64,000 bases of DNA from Moorena sp. SIOASIH (GCF_010671925.1 NZ_JAAHIH010000004.1:248001-312000); one strand, 5' to 3'; positions 41,541 to 51,175 are shown, counted from the stretch's first letter. A program made the numbers and translations. The notes: generated by a model from the sequence alone, not told the origin.

Positions 41541-43016
41541 ATGACCCTACACCTTTACAATACCTTAACCCGCCGCAAGGAATCCTTTGAGTCATTGGAA
41601 ACTGGTAAAGTCCGGATGTACTGCTGCGGCATTACGGTGTATGACTTGTGCCACTTGGGTCATGCTAGAACCTGTATTGTCTGGGATACCGCTCGTCGCT
41701 ACTTACAATGGCGGGGCTATGATGTGAATTATGTCCAAAATTTTACAGATATTGATGATAAAATCCTGAACCGAGCCCGAAGGGAAGGCACCTCTATGGA
41801 GGCAGTGTCTGAACGCTTCATTGATGCCTATTTTGAAGATATGGCACGGCTGAATGTCCAAGAGGCTAATGCTTACCCTCGCGCGACTCATACCTTAGAT
41901 GGAATCAAGCGACTGGTGTATGAGTTGGAACAAAAGGGCTATGCTTACCAAGCCGATGGGGATGTGTACTATTCAGTGCGTCGGTTTGAGGAGTATGGCA
42001 AACTGTCTGGCCGCAAGTTAGAGGATTTGCAAGCAGGAGCCAGTGGACGGGTAGATGTAGCTGACTCTATTGAGCATAAGAAGAAAGACCCCTTTGATTT
42101 TGCGGTTTGGAAAAGCGCTAAGCCAGAGGAACCCTCCTGGGAATCCCCTTGGGGACCTGGACGTCCAGGTTGGCATATTGAATGCTCAGCGATGGTGCGA
42201 GATATGCTAGGGGAAACGATTGATATTCATACTGGTGGCTCTGACTTGGTTTTCCCCCACCACGAAAATGAAATTGCTCAATCGGAAGCCGTAACTGGTA
42301 AGAGCCTAGCCCGTTATTGGTTACACAATGGCATGGTCAAGGTGGATGGAGAGAAAATGTCTAAGTCTCTAGGCAACTTTACTACCATCCGAGACTTACT
42401 CGACCGTCCCGTTGACCCGATGGCAGTGCGGCTATTTGTGTTAATGGCGCAATACCGTAAACCAATAGATTTTACTGATGATGCGATCGCATCTGCTACC
42501 AATGGCTGGCAAACTCTCAAAGAGGGCTTGCTTTTTGGTCATAACTATGGTATACAATTAGGATGGGATAACCAATCCCCCACAGCCACAGCCTCAAACT
42601 CCTTGCAGGTAGAAAAAACAATAGCGCAACAGTTTCAAGAAGCCGTAGATGACGACTTCAACTTTGCTGGAGGGTTAGCGGTATTGTTTGAAGTGGCCAA
42701 AGGGTTACGCCGGGAAGGCAATATCCTCGTACATCAGGGTAAAACAGAGACTCCTGCTTCAGAATTAGAGCAGCAATGGCGTAGTCTCCTGGAATTAGCC
42801 CAGGTATTAGGATTAGAAGCACAACCGGAAGAAGAAACTGAAGTTTCTACGGATGGATTGAGTGATGGGGAAATTGAGGCACTGATTCAGCAGCGGGCTG
42901 AAGCACGGAAAGCCAAGAACTTTGAATTAAGCGATCGCATTCGCGATGAACTGCAAGCTCAAGGGATTACGTTGATTGACCAGGGTGGTGGTGTTACCAC
43001 GTGGCATCGCAATTAA
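41541..43016 (+). CDS. cysS: Cysteine-tRNA ligase
   Basis: Class I aminoacyl-tRNA synthetase of 491 residues that charges tRNA-Cys. HIGH-type motif HLGH at 38-41 in YDLCHLGHART, zinc ligand candidates including C29 (YCCG) and GWHIECSAM, the KMSKS loop at 272-276 (EKMSKSLGNF), and the C-terminal anticodon-binding part ending LQAQGITLIDQGGGVTTW. Length is standard. ATG 41541 lies about 100 bases from the divergent CobW gene, so the two share a promoter region. An array of GGCTGAATTGTGAAG units begins at the stop codon. Confidence 0.97.
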   Translation: MTLHLYNTLTRRKESFESLETGKVRMYCCGITVYDLCHLGHARTCIVWDTARRYLQWRGYDVNYVQNFTDIDDKILNRARREGTSMEAVSERFIDAYFEDMARLNVQEANAYPRATHTLDGIKRLVYELEQKGYAYQADGDVYYSVRRFEEYGKLSGRKLEDLQAGASGRVDVADSIEHKKKDPFDFAVWKSAKPEEPSWESPWGPGRPGWHIECSAMVRDMLGETIDIHTGGSDLVFPHHENEIAQSEAVTGKSLARYWLHNGMVKVDGEKMSKSLGNFTTIRDLLDRPVDPMAVRLFVLMAQYRKPIDFTDDAIASATNGWQTLKEGLLFGHNYGIQLGWDNQSPTATASNSLQVEKTIAQQFQEAVDDDFNFAGGLAVLFEVAKGLRREGNILVHQGKTETPASELEQQWRSLLELAQVLGLEAQPEEETEVSTDGLSDGEIEALIQQRAEARKAKNFELSDRIRDELQAQGITLIDQGGGVTTWHRN

Positions 43017-43440
43017 GGCTGAATTGTGAAGACGGCAGCTGAATTGTGAAGGTATCGGCTGAATTGTGAAGACTGCGGGCTGAATTGTGAAATTAACAAC
43101 TTGTTCGCCCTTGGTGCTCGGTGTAGGGAAGGTTGTGCAGAATGGTGAATGTAGAATGCAGAATGGTGAATGCACTACAATTGCCATGGGACTTTCTACC
43201 AGTTGAGCCACGACATAGCTTCGGGTTGACTCACACTTACTTCCCCAGTGGTTTCCCTGAGATACCGGACAGCTTTGGGGGAGGAGTTCGAGAGCTTCAA
43301 AGCTATTGGGGATGGCTGGTGGTTTAATTTCCATGGTTCCAAAATACTACTCATCTTTCCCCTTTTATCAACCCCAGCACCTGAATGCTTACATTGGAAA
43401 CAGGGTAAACGCATCTTGTTGGGTAAGCGGGGATACTTCT
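43016..43440. other. 15-base tandem repeats and unassigned DNA after cysS
   Basis: 43016-43095: about five units of GGCTGAATTGTGAAG with spacer variation. 43096-43440 holds GAATGGTGAAT-like heptamers (43138-43170) and then DNA with open frames of 60-130 codons on both strands; none was recognised and they contradict each other. Confidence 0.5.
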
Positions 43441-43455
43441 CAATAAACCGGCCTT

Positions 43456-43715
43456 GTCTTGATGCAGTCGCTCATGGGGGAAACCACGCCAGTTGCTCAT
43501 GGGGGGAACCACGCCAGTTGCTCATGGGGGGAACCACGGCAGTCGCTCATGGGGGAGACCACGGCAGTCGCTCATGGGGGAAACCACGGCAGTTGCTCAT
43601 GGGGGGAACCCCCAAGACCGCACTGCCTCCCCAAGACCGCGCTGCCTCCCCAAGACCGCGCTGCCTCCCCAAGACCGCACTGGCTCCCCAAGACCGCGCT
43701 GCATCGCTATTGTGC
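43456..43715. repeat. Amplified palindrome: six left arms, five right arms
   Basis: Begins CTTGATGCAGTCGCTCATGG, repeats a (GTTGCTCATGGGGGGAACCA)-type left arm about six times, turns at GGAACCCCCAAGACCG and repeats the right arm CCCCAAGACCGCGCTGCCT about five times, ending GCGCTGCATCGC. Outer ends are those of the 51-base insert in the Uma2 pseudogene. Frames here are repeat translations. Confidence 0.9.
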
Positions 43716-43927
43716 TTATTGACAATGGCTTTTCCACATATAGTGTTTCTTGAATTTCCAAAGCACTATATATAAGATTGAAAAAATTAGATGGGTTTAC
43801 CCTGACATTGGAGATGTCTAATGATTTACAATCATAACCGCAACAAAGACCAGTTGGAGCTTTCCGAGTTGCTCGATAAATTGGTTGATTAGTGCGATCG
43901 CTACTCTGTGCAGGGACATCACTTTTG

Positions 43928-43933
43928 GGAGGA
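43928..43933 (+). promoter_or_regulatory. Ribosome binding site of the methyltransferase gene
   Basis: GGAGGA eight bases before ATG 43941. It decides the start over the upstream in-frame codon at 43908. Confidence 0.75.
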
Positions 43934-43940
43934 CAATATC

Positions 43941-44975
43941 ATGTCAATCTCAGATAAAAATCAGGAACTAGAAATATTAACTTGTGATGATAAACTACTT
44001 TGGGATACATGGTTGTCAATGTTCCACTTTCCCACACTTACCGTCGCTGACGAACTAGGGCTTTTCTCTCTATTAGATCAAGCACCTGCAACCGCTCAAG
44101 AGGTAGCAAGAAACTTGTCTTTGGGGTCTCGTGCTACCGAAGGGCTTTTGGGAGTAATGGCATCACTAGGTTATCTTGTGCAGCTCAATGGAAAATTCCA
44201 CCTTACCCAGGTATCACAAACTTTTTTACTCCCTCATAGTCCTTATTACTGGGGCGGCATACTACATTTCATACGAGAAAATCCTCTATCCCATTCCTCT
44301 CTCCTAGAAGCTTTTCAGAATGATAGGGCTAACATTTACAAGAAGAAGGATGTTTGGGAAACCCATGAAGTAGACGAAGAAAAAGCTAAAGCTTTTACCA
44401 GGCATATGCACAGTCAAACCGTTTCTCCTGCGATTGGTGCTGCAAGTAAAGGTGACTTTTCTAATGTAAAACATCTTCTTGATGTAGGAGGGGGTTCTGG
44501 TGCTTTTTGTTTTGCCTTAGCTCAGCGTTACCCTCAAATTCACTGCACTATTTTAGAATTACCAACAATATGCAAGATAGCCAAAAAATACATAGCAGAA
44601 GCTGGATTATCTGACCGAGTAGATACATGTGTGGGGGATTTTTTCAAAGACCCTTTTCCTGCTGGCTACGATGCCGTTTTATTCAGTAATATTTTTCACG
44701 ACTGGGGATGGGAAAAATGTTTATACTTAGCCAAGCAAAGTTTTGAGGCCTTACCCAATGGAGGTCGAATTTATTTACATGAAATACTACTAGCAGATAC
44801 TAAAGACAGTCCCCTAATTGCTACTTCATTTTCCCTGTGCCTATTTTGGGTTACTGAGGGTAAGCAATTTAGTGCAGCGGAGCTTGAGCAACTTTTGCAA
44901 GAAGCTGGGTTTGAAGAAATATTAATAGTTCAAACTTACGGTTATTACTCACTTGTTAGCGCTAGAAAACCATAA
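43941..44975 (+). CDS. SAM-dependent O-methyltransferase (ASMT/CrtF-like)
   Basis: A 344-residue class I methyltransferase with an N-terminal dimerisation/winged-helix domain (FPTLTVADELGLFSLLDQAP, then ATEGLLGVMASLGYLVQLNG) and the Rossmann domain: SAM motif HLLDVGGGSGAFCFALAQRY (about 181-200), DAVLFSNIFHDWGWEKCLYL with the catalytic-type His-Asp, and LPNGGRIYLHEILLAD. Relatives methylate hydroxyl groups of polyketides, carotenoid-like or aromatic metabolites. It is about 250 bases from the convergent FAD oxidoreductase, and a sulfotransferase is 2 kb further; a small tailoring group is possible. Start set by GGAGGA at 43928. Confidence 0.88.
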   Translation: MSISDKNQELEILTCDDKLLWDTWLSMFHFPTLTVADELGLFSLLDQAPATAQEVARNLSLGSRATEGLLGVMASLGYLVQLNGKFHLTQVSQTFLLPHSPYYWGGILHFIRENPLSHSSLLEAFQNDRANIYKKKDVWETHEVDEEKAKAFTRHMHSQTVSPAIGAASKGDFSNVKHLLDVGGGSGAFCFALAQRYPQIHCTILELPTICKIAKKYIAEAGLSDRVDTCVGDFFKDPFPAGYDAVLFSNIFHDWGWEKCLYLAKQSFEALPNGGRIYLHEILLADTKDSPLIATSFSLCLFWVTEGKQFSAAELEQLLQEAGFEEILIVQTYGYYSLVSARKP

Positions 44976-45221
44976 ATTCCGACCACCTCCAAGGTCAAGG
45001 GCACCTTAAGCAAATTCTACACTGAAATTACTACCCAGTAAGGATTTCAGCTTGCATGTCACCCCCCCAGGGTTTTTTGTCTCAAGTTTGGCACCGGAAA
45101 CTAGACTATCAGACCCCTAGCCATACTAAATGGTTTAGTTAAAAACGAGGGAGATCAATAACTGAAAGTCGTTTGGCTAACTTACTTTCTAACTTTCCAC
45201 ATCCCGTGAAAAGTCAGATTG

Positions 45222-46754
45222 TTAGTAGACATTCCACTCTTGTATAATTTTTTCTCTTTCTGAACTGTCCATTTGAGGTAAATCTTTCCCAAGTGCGTAT
45301 TCCATTTGCGGTGAAATAGTTATTTCATGACTTTCGTCTATGGCTATGTGTTGATTAACTTGCTCTTGGGTTAAAATCCCTTTGGCTATATATGTTGATA
45401 ATATTTCTCGGACAATCTTAAAAGCATTATAGGGAATTGATGTCAATTTTGACCCAGTAATGTGGATATACCTCCCCCCATTTTGATGTTTATACCTATA
45501 GCGAACCGGCTCATCATCTCGTTTAGCCGCCTCTAAATCATTAGCAGGTTGGCGACCTGGATAAACTTGAACGGCTTTCTTAAGCTTTACATCTTCAAGT
45601 TCTTTAGCCCAAGGAATCCACCTAGAAATACCATCTTTGATGGCTTTCATCATCTCTTTTTCACTCCTTCCCATTATCTGGGGCAAATTCTTATGCCATT
45701 GTTCATAAAACTGATTAGAATTTGTATCTATAGGAAAGTGTAATTCTGCTTGGTTATATTCTGGGCTATAAAACATGGCAATAAAATCATAACCAACTTT
45801 AATAATTCCTCCGTATTGACCTCGGATCAGTATAGTACTTGAAAAACTTTCTGCCAGTCCTGGTATTTGTGATTTAAGCCCTTCAGAAATCTTATATAAT
45901 CCATATACTTTAAGCTTAGCTATATTCCCCTCTTTCTGTATTTCACCTTGAAGGGATGGACTAGGAATTTCTAAGCCTCCACCATAACCAGCATTGATTA
46001 CGGTATCAAAATAAAGTTGGTTACTGTTTTTTATTTCTAACTCAAATTCATGGTCATTTATCCAAATACTTTTGACTCTAGTATTACCTTTAAAACTCAA
46101 GAAATTATTATTGATTAACAAGCCAATTAAGTTAATCATATGAGTACAATATTCCCCCATATTTAACACAGGCTGTTTAACTTTAACTGCTCCATAAAAA
46201 GTTCTTTTTGTGCTTTTATCAACCCAATTTTTTTCTTGATTTGTCGATAAACCTAGACTAGGTAAAAAATACTTGATACTCTCTTCATCTATTATTTCTG
46301 CTATTTCTTCTGGTTTGCCAAAAAAATTATCATATGGGTGTTTTATTAAATATTTTTTATAAACATCTCTCAGAAAAATAGCTACTTCTTTGAATGTTAC
46401 TCCTTCTCGATTTATTGCCGTATTATTTGGCTCATTTGGAACCAAGTAATTTATCTGACTATCCCCAAAAATATAGTCGGGCATTAGCTTTCTAAATAAA
46501 ACAGTTTGCTTAAACAACATTTCTAAGGTATTTCTGTGTCCTCCATAAATAAAGTGATGCAAAACACCTGTGTTGTTAGTCGAAGCACTTTTACTATTAA
46601 AGGGTTTTGATTCTGCTTCAAAAATGGTCACTTCAGCCAGTTCTAATCTAGCGAGAATAGATGCTATTGATATACCCATAGCACCCGCGCCAATAATTGC
46701 TATTTTTTGTTGCTCTTTTGGAGATATATGGAATGGTATTTTCGTTCTTGGCAT
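45222..46754 (-). CDS. FAD-dependent oxidoreductase, DAO-like
   Basis: A 510-residue flavoenzyme with an N-terminal Rossmann motif KIAIIGAGAMGISIASILAR (GxGxxG at 22-27) followed by VTIFEAESKPF, the usual adenine-ribose acid position. FDTVINAGYGGGLEIP in the middle and YIHITGSKLTSIPYNAFKIV near the end resemble the D-amino-acid oxidase/glycerol-3-phosphate dehydrogenase superfamily. The substrate is not identifiable; the long insert regions (about 90-200) are unlike primary-metabolism members. ATG 46754. It is convergent with the methyltransferase and in the same direction as the sulfotransferase upstream, which is 550 bases away across repeats. AT-rich codon use differs somewhat from housekeeping neighbours, as would fit acquisition. 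Confidence 0.82.
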   Translation of the reverse strand: MPRTKIPFHISPKEQQKIAIIGAGAMGISIASILARLELAEVTIFEAESKPFNSKSASTNNTGVLHHFIYGGHRNTLEMLFKQTVLFRKLMPDYIFGDSQINYLVPNEPNNTAINREGVTFKEVAIFLRDVYKKYLIKHPYDNFFGKPEEIAEIIDEESIKYFLPSLGLSTNQEKNWVDKSTKRTFYGAVKVKQPVLNMGEYCTHMINLIGLLINNNFLSFKGNTRVKSIWINDHEFELEIKNSNQLYFDTVINAGYGGGLEIPSPSLQGEIQKEGNIAKLKVYGLYKISEGLKSQIPGLAESFSSTILIRGQYGGIIKVGYDFIAMFYSPEYNQAELHFPIDTNSNQFYEQWHKNLPQIMGRSEKEMMKAIKDGISRWIPWAKELEDVKLKKAVQVYPGRQPANDLEAAKRDDEPVRYRYKHQNGGRYIHITGSKLTSIPYNAFKIVREILSTYIAKGILTQEQVNQHIAIDESHEITISPQMEYALGKDLPQMDSSEREKIIQEWNVY

Positions 46755-46984
46755 ATCTTCAACTTTGTAGTGAGACTCTGAGGGGGTGACATGAGCACTA
46801 AAAAGCTTAGTATATCATGGTAAATCCATCTAAATTTGTCTCAAAAATTACAGTTAAAAAGTAAACAATAGTATCAAAAATCTCTAATCAACCTATTGAT
46901 TCTCAATAAGCCCAATTCCTTCTCAATTATTGGCCGTGTTATCCTTGGTCGATTTGAGAGTACTTTACATTCTGGTTCTGTATG

Positions 46985-47328
46985 TGGAACAGGCATCTTC
47001 CCCGTGGTGTGGAACGGGCATCTTCCCCGTGGTGTGGAACGGGCATCTTCCCCGTGGTGTGGAACGGGCCGGGCTCTCTCAACCGATGTTAAGAGGGGGA
47101 AAATCAAGGAGATCCCGTCCCTAACGCACCCTACACCATATTTTAAAATATGAGATTCTAAATTCTAAATTCTAAATTCTAAATTCTAAATTCTAAATTC
47201 TAAATTCTAAATTCTAAATTCTAAATTCTAAATTCTAAATTCTAAATTCTAAATTCTAAATTCTAAATTCTAAATTCTAAATTCTAAATTCTAAATTCTA
47301 AATTCTAAATTCTAAATTCTAAATTCTT
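46985..47328. repeat. 24-base repeats, family B-like end and (AAATTCT)n array
   Basis: 46988-47068: three direct copies of a 24-base unit (GGCATCTTCCCCGTGGTGTG plus GAAC). 47113-47135 reads CCCTAACGCACCCTAC, a family B end. 47155-47328: about 25 copies of the heptamer AAATTCT. Confidence 0.92.
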
Positions 47329-48201
47329 ATAGGTTAACTCAAAGTCAAATTCCAGACCAAATTGTACCATTCTGGATTGATATAGAGCATCAAAAATACT
47401 AGTCTCTTCTGAAGAAAAGTGGTTTTTCCAATCTCCGACAATTCCTTTGCGCATATGTTTGGGAATACCTTCTCGCTGAGGCACCCAATCCAGATTAGCT
47501 TTGGGATTGATTGCCATTGCCGAAAAGTCACTGGCGGCAACCACAGTATCTAGTAAATCTGAGGTTAAAGGAATATCGATAAAGCTAGCAACATCAGTAA
47601 CGACTTGAGCTAAATCCTTTTTCATGTCTTCGTACTTGACAAACATGACATTATCTGAATGTTGGCTCGCTTTCCACCAGTCAAATACATGATCAAATAT
47701 TGAGCCATAGGCAACCTTGCCTTCACGATATAGCGTAATAAATTCGCTCCAACTCCCCTCGTATCCCATTTTGCTCAATGCATGATAATAATAAGAAACA
47801 GCATTATCCTTAGGATTGCGAGCAACATAAATATACTTTGCTTTAGTTTCGCCAAACATTGGCATCAAAGAAAAGGGTAAATGAGTGTGAAAGTAACGGC
47901 GATCGCCAGGAGTTTTAATCAGATTCTCTAAACCTCCATAACGAGTTGCTGCACCTTCTAACCAAGGCACTGCTTCACTCAATACTTTGTCCCCTTGCTC
48001 TCCATTGTTAGCAAGCAAGTGAACAATCTGCTCCATCCATGTTGTACCAGATTTAGGATAGGCGACAACAAAGGTATCCCGATCCCCCACTCTAAAGTCC
48101 TTAAGGGCATCCATTTCCTTCTGGGTAATGAAAGCTGGAAAGACAATTAGACCTTGTGGATTCTTACCGTCTTTAACCAGTGCTTGCTTATAGTCTGCCA
48201 T
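47305..48201 (-). CDS. PAPS-dependent sulfotransferase (SULT type)
   Basis: A 298-residue cytosolic-type sulfotransferase that moves sulfate from PAPS to a hydroxyl or amine. 5'-phosphosulfate loop YPKSGTTW (48-55), catalytic His in FHTHLPF (about 105-111), 3'-phosphate block YIYVARNPKDNAVSYYYH (123-140) and the C-terminal MRKGIVGDWKNHFS loop are intact. This animal/plant-like SULT type occurs in some cyanobacteria, often in natural-product loci. The last residues (KNLEFRI) and the stop are encoded by the AAATTCT array, so the original C-terminus may have been overrun by the repeat. ATG 48201. Substrate unknown. Confidence 0.92.
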   Translation of the reverse strand: MADYKQALVKDGKNPQGLIVFPAFITQKEMDALKDFRVGDRDTFVVAYPKSGTTWMEQIVHLLANNGEQGDKVLSEAVPWLEGAATRYGGLENLIKTPGDRRYFHTHLPFSLMPMFGETKAKYIYVARNPKDNAVSYYYHALSKMGYEGSWSEFITLYREGKVAYGSIFDHVFDWWKASQHSDNVMFVKYEDMKKDLAQVVTDVASFIDIPLTSDLLDTVVAASDFSAMAINPKANLDWVPQREGIPKHMRKGIVGDWKNHFSSEETSIFDALYQSRMVQFGLEFDFELTYKNLEFRI

Positions 48202-48688
48202 GTATTACAGGCTCTTCCGTACTTGTTATGCTAAATAAACAGTATTTCACAGGGAACAGCGGATCACCGGAACAGGGAACAGCGGATCACCGGAACAGGG
48301 AACAGCGGATCACCGGAACAGTGGTCAGAGGCCGTATTCAGAAAATTTTGTGAGTTGAATAGCCTAATTTTACCTGTACAGTAAGCTTTCTGAGTTTCTT
48401 AACTGGAAATTTAGCATAAAATGTACTTAAGACCCCGCATTTATCACAAATTTAGCGATCGCAAACGCTGAAAGCTTTATTAAATCTGGGCTTGACCGTG
48501 ATCAAAATGAAGATAAAAAAACAACACACTGTTTAAACCCTTACTATGTTTGGATTTGACGGGATTTGGGCTACAGCTCCTAAAACTATCTTTGTGATAA
48601 ATCCGGGAGCTACTTTTGCCGTATCTGGTTAGAACCTGCAATAGTTATAGTTATCAGCATTAGTTTTGACAATTACGGATAAAATCCA
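48202..48688. other. Gene-free region with 23-base triplicate
   Basis: 48247-48318: three direct copies of a unit containing GGGAACAGCGGATCACCGGA. The remainder to 48688 is AT-rich and shows no gene; it should hold the promoters of the sulfotransferase and DHFR-like genes. Confidence 0.6.
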
Positions 48689-49237
48689 ATGACAAATTAT
48701 GTTTATATAGCAACAAGCTTAGATGGATTTATCGCTACAATTGATGGCGGATTAGATTGGCTAGAAGAAATACCTAACCCCGAACAAAGTGATTATGGAT
48801 ATGCTGAGTTTATGAAAAGCATAGATGCCATAGTGATAGGAAGAAAAACCTTTGATAAAGTTTTAAGTTTTGGTGAATGGGTTTATCATAAACCCGTTTT
48901 TTTATTAAGCAATAGTTTAACGAAACTTCCAGAACAAAATTTTGGTAAAGCAGAAATTGTTCGTGGAGATATAAAAAAAATAATTAATCAGTTGAATCAA
49001 AAGGGATATACAAATCTTTACATAGATGGAGGTAGAGTCATACAAAGTTTTCTTCAAGAAGACCTTGTTGATGAAATGATTATTACTCGCGTTCCAATTC
49101 TTTTGGGAAAAGGCGTTCCTTTATTTGGGACGCTAGAACAACATCTTAAATTCCGACACAAAAAAACTGAAATATATAATGATACTTTGGTCAAAAGCTA
49201 CTATATAAGAGACACAAACCGGGGAGATAACAGATAA
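48689..49237 (+). CDS. Dihydrofolate reductase-like (RibD C-terminal family) protein
   Basis: A 182-residue protein of the RibD-C/YyaP group: NYVYIATSLDGFIATIDGGL, DAIVIGRKTFDKVLSFGEWV, YTNLYIDGGRVIQSFLQEDL and IITRVPILLGKGVPLFG are the family blocks. They bind NADPH and are described as DHFR-like reductases, with true substrate mostly unknown; stand-alone copies are not the essential folA. The base composition is AT-rich relative to the flanks, which may hint at transfer. ATG 48689; about 40 bases before a pentapeptide gene in the same direction. Confidence 0.88.
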   Translation: MTNYVYIATSLDGFIATIDGGLDWLEEIPNPEQSDYGYAEFMKSIDAIVIGRKTFDKVLSFGEWVYHKPVFLLSNSLTKLPEQNFGKAEIVRGDIKKIINQLNQKGYTNLYIDGGRVIQSFLQEDLVDEMIITRVPILLGKGVPLFGTLEQHLKFRHKKTEIYNDTLVKSYYIRDTNRGDNR

Positions 49238-49277
49238 CCTGGTTTGTTAACTTGCTACGGATTCTGCCATTAGTCCA

Positions 49278-50099
49278 ATGAAACTTAGACAATCGTTTAT
49301 CTGGGGAATTTCCTTGGGATTGCTTGCCCTTTTGGGAATTACTTGGCTGATTATCAATCAAGACAATCCTCTCGAACAGTTACGGGAAACAAAAAAGTGT
49401 CAAAACTGTAATTTAGCAGGGCTAGAACTTGCCAGAGAGGATTTAAAAGGAGCGAATCTGGAAAAGGCTAATTTAGAAGGGGCTAACTTAGCGGGAGCTA
49501 ATCTAGAAAAAGCGAATTTGGTAGGGGTCAACTTAGAAGGGGCTAACCTAGAAAACGCTAACCTGGAAAAAGCTAACCTCAGTGGGGCTAATCTCCGTAG
49601 AGCTAATCTGAAAAAAGCTGACCTTCTTTGGAGCAACCTCACACAAGCTAACTTAGAACAAGCTAATCTCCAAGAAGCCAACTTATCACATCTTTCCGCC
49701 AAAACAATTAAACTCGAAAGAGCTAACCTCAGGGAAGCTAATTTATCAAAAGCCAATCTAGTCGGGATTAATCTTAGTGGAGTTAACCTAGAGAAAGCGA
49801 ATCTCCAAGAAGCAAATCTGGCTTATCTGGAGATAAGTGCTTCATTGCCCATCGATCACTATTTAATAAGTGCCAATCTCAGGGGGGCTAACTTGATGGG
49901 AGCGAATCTTGAACGGGCTGACTTAAGGGGAATTGACCTCTCCGATGCCAACCTCTCCTACGCCAGCCTCAAGGGAGCACAACTAGACTATACCTTAGAG
50001 CTTACTGATTGGGGTTATCCCGACAAAGTTTACCGTGCCAACCTCAAGGGGGCGAACTTAAGCAATACTATTATGCCTGATGGTAGCACCCATCAATAG
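49278..50099 (+). CDS. Membrane-anchored pentapeptide-repeat protein
   Basis: A 273-residue protein. Residues 7-26 (FIWGISLGLLALLGITWLII) form a signal anchor; a CQNCN pair follows. From about residue 45 on nearly all of the chain is A(N/D)Lxx pentapeptides (for example EGANLAGANLEKANLVGVNL), which build a right-handed quadrilateral beta helix. A short gap at ISASLPIDHYLIS interrupts the helix. Function of such cyanobacterial proteins is unknown; a periplasmic or thylakoid-lumen location is suggested by the anchor. ATG 49278, 40 bases after the DHFR-like gene. Confidence 0.9.
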   Translation: MKLRQSFIWGISLGLLALLGITWLIINQDNPLEQLRETKKCQNCNLAGLELAREDLKGANLEKANLEGANLAGANLEKANLVGVNLEGANLENANLEKANLSGANLRRANLKKADLLWSNLTQANLEQANLQEANLSHLSAKTIKLERANLREANLSKANLVGINLSGVNLEKANLQEANLAYLEISASLPIDHYLISANLRGANLMGANLERADLRGIDLSDANLSYASLKGAQLDYTLELTDWGYPDKVYRANLKGANLSNTIMPDGSTHQ

Positions 50100-50109
50100 G
50101 GATACTCTT

Positions 50110-50190
50110 ATATCAAGTCAGGTTGAATACCCATAATTACAGGGAGGGTGGGGAGATGGGGAGATGGGGAGATGGGGAGATGGGAAGGTT
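50110..50190. repeat. MITE-like element, family A, truncated inverted copy
   Basis: Starts ATATCAAGTCAGGTTGAATA, then CCCATAATTA and GGGGAGAT units; the opposite end of the element is not found. Confidence 0.75.
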
Positions 50191-50631
50191 TAATTTTAGC
50201 GATCGCGTTTACTGATCAACTTACGATTTATTTTATCGAAACTTCACATAATCTTGCTCTAAGCTTTACATTTCTTGACGAAATAATATTCACAATTCAT
50301 TTAATATTCCTTTAAACAACCCGAGAAGCGGTCTGGGGCAGCAGCAAATTGCATAGATGTGATCAGCTTATGCTGATGCGCATCGCCCAATCCCATCCCC
50401 TAAAGACAGGATTAAATCCCCAGAATTGTTTAATTTTATTAAGAAAACCCCAAAAAGACGGTTTTTGTTCACCTTTGGTGTAACCTATCCCTAAGCTTCG
50501 GCTAATTTTCTGTATATATTAGCACATTTTGAAATACCGATACGCCTGGTTAAGGCAATTATCGGTGGTTGCTCTATATCCAGAAGCTAGTCAAGCGTAA
50601 ATAGTAAATTTAGTCTATTACTAATAAAACT
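50191..50631. other. Leader region of the symporter pair
   Basis: About 440 bases without a gene. AT-rich, with a GATGCGCATCGCCC palindromic stretch near 50376 and AAAACC/GGTTTTTG arms near 50447-50467. Probably holds the promoter of the DUF4212/SSS pair. Confidence 0.4.
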
Positions 50632-50880
50632 ATGAACCAAAACAAGCGTCAGGCATACTGGCGTGCCAACATCGCATTAATTCGGAATCTCTTAATTGTT
50701 TGGGCATTCGTATCGGTTGTATGTAGCATTCTGCTCGTAACATTACTAAACAATGTCAGTGTAGGGAATATTCCCCTAGGCTTCTGGATGGCACAACAAG
50801 GTAGTATTTTTACCTTTGTCGTTTTAATTTTTATCTACGCTATACAGATGGATAAAATTGACCGTAAATACAAAAAGTAA
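50632..50880 (+). CDS. DUF4212 small membrane subunit of sodium/solute symporter
   Basis: An 82-residue protein with two membrane helices (LLIVWAFVSVVCSILLVTLL and GSIFTFVVLIFIYAIQ). N-terminal RQAYWRANIALIRNLLIVWA and the C-terminal MDKIDRKY are the DUF4212 pattern. These proteins are regularly encoded directly before an SSS-family symporter, as here (gene at 51176), and are probably its accessory subunit. ATG 50632. Confidence 0.92.
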   Translation: MNQNKRQAYWRANIALIRNLLIVWAFVSVVCSILLVTLLNNVSVGNIPLGFWMAQQGSIFTFVVLIFIYAIQMDKIDRKYKK

Positions 50881-51065
50881 TGTTTACTATTGGCAACTAA
50901 ATTGTAAAATAAATGGCTTTGCTTAACTAAGGTATACTATCAATTATAGTTGTTTATACTTAGCAAGTATAACTGACAATTTAGGAATTTTAATAGGGTA
51001 ATTCTATAGTATTTTAAAATAAAAAAATACCGTTTTTTAATTACTAACAATCCCTATATGGGGTT

Positions 51066-51145
51066 TCTCATAGTAATGATGTACATAGGATTTTTTCCCG
51101 ATTCCCGATTCCCGATTCCCGATTCCCGATTCCCTGCGCGCAGCG
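51066..51145. repeat. Heptamer (CGATTCC)n within a family C-like element
   Basis: GATGTACATAGGATTTTTTC resembles one end of family C; about five CGATTCC heptamers and GCGCGCAGCGC palindrome follow. It lies between the two symporter genes. Confidence 0.7.
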
Positions 51146-51175
51146 CTATAGCATTATTCAGACAAGTAAATATCT

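Noticed and set aside
43248..43775. Long open frame through the amplified palindrome
   Set aside because: The frame is mostly translation of the repeat arms (HGGN..SWGEPRQ...PKTAL); similar long frames exist in other phases of the same block.
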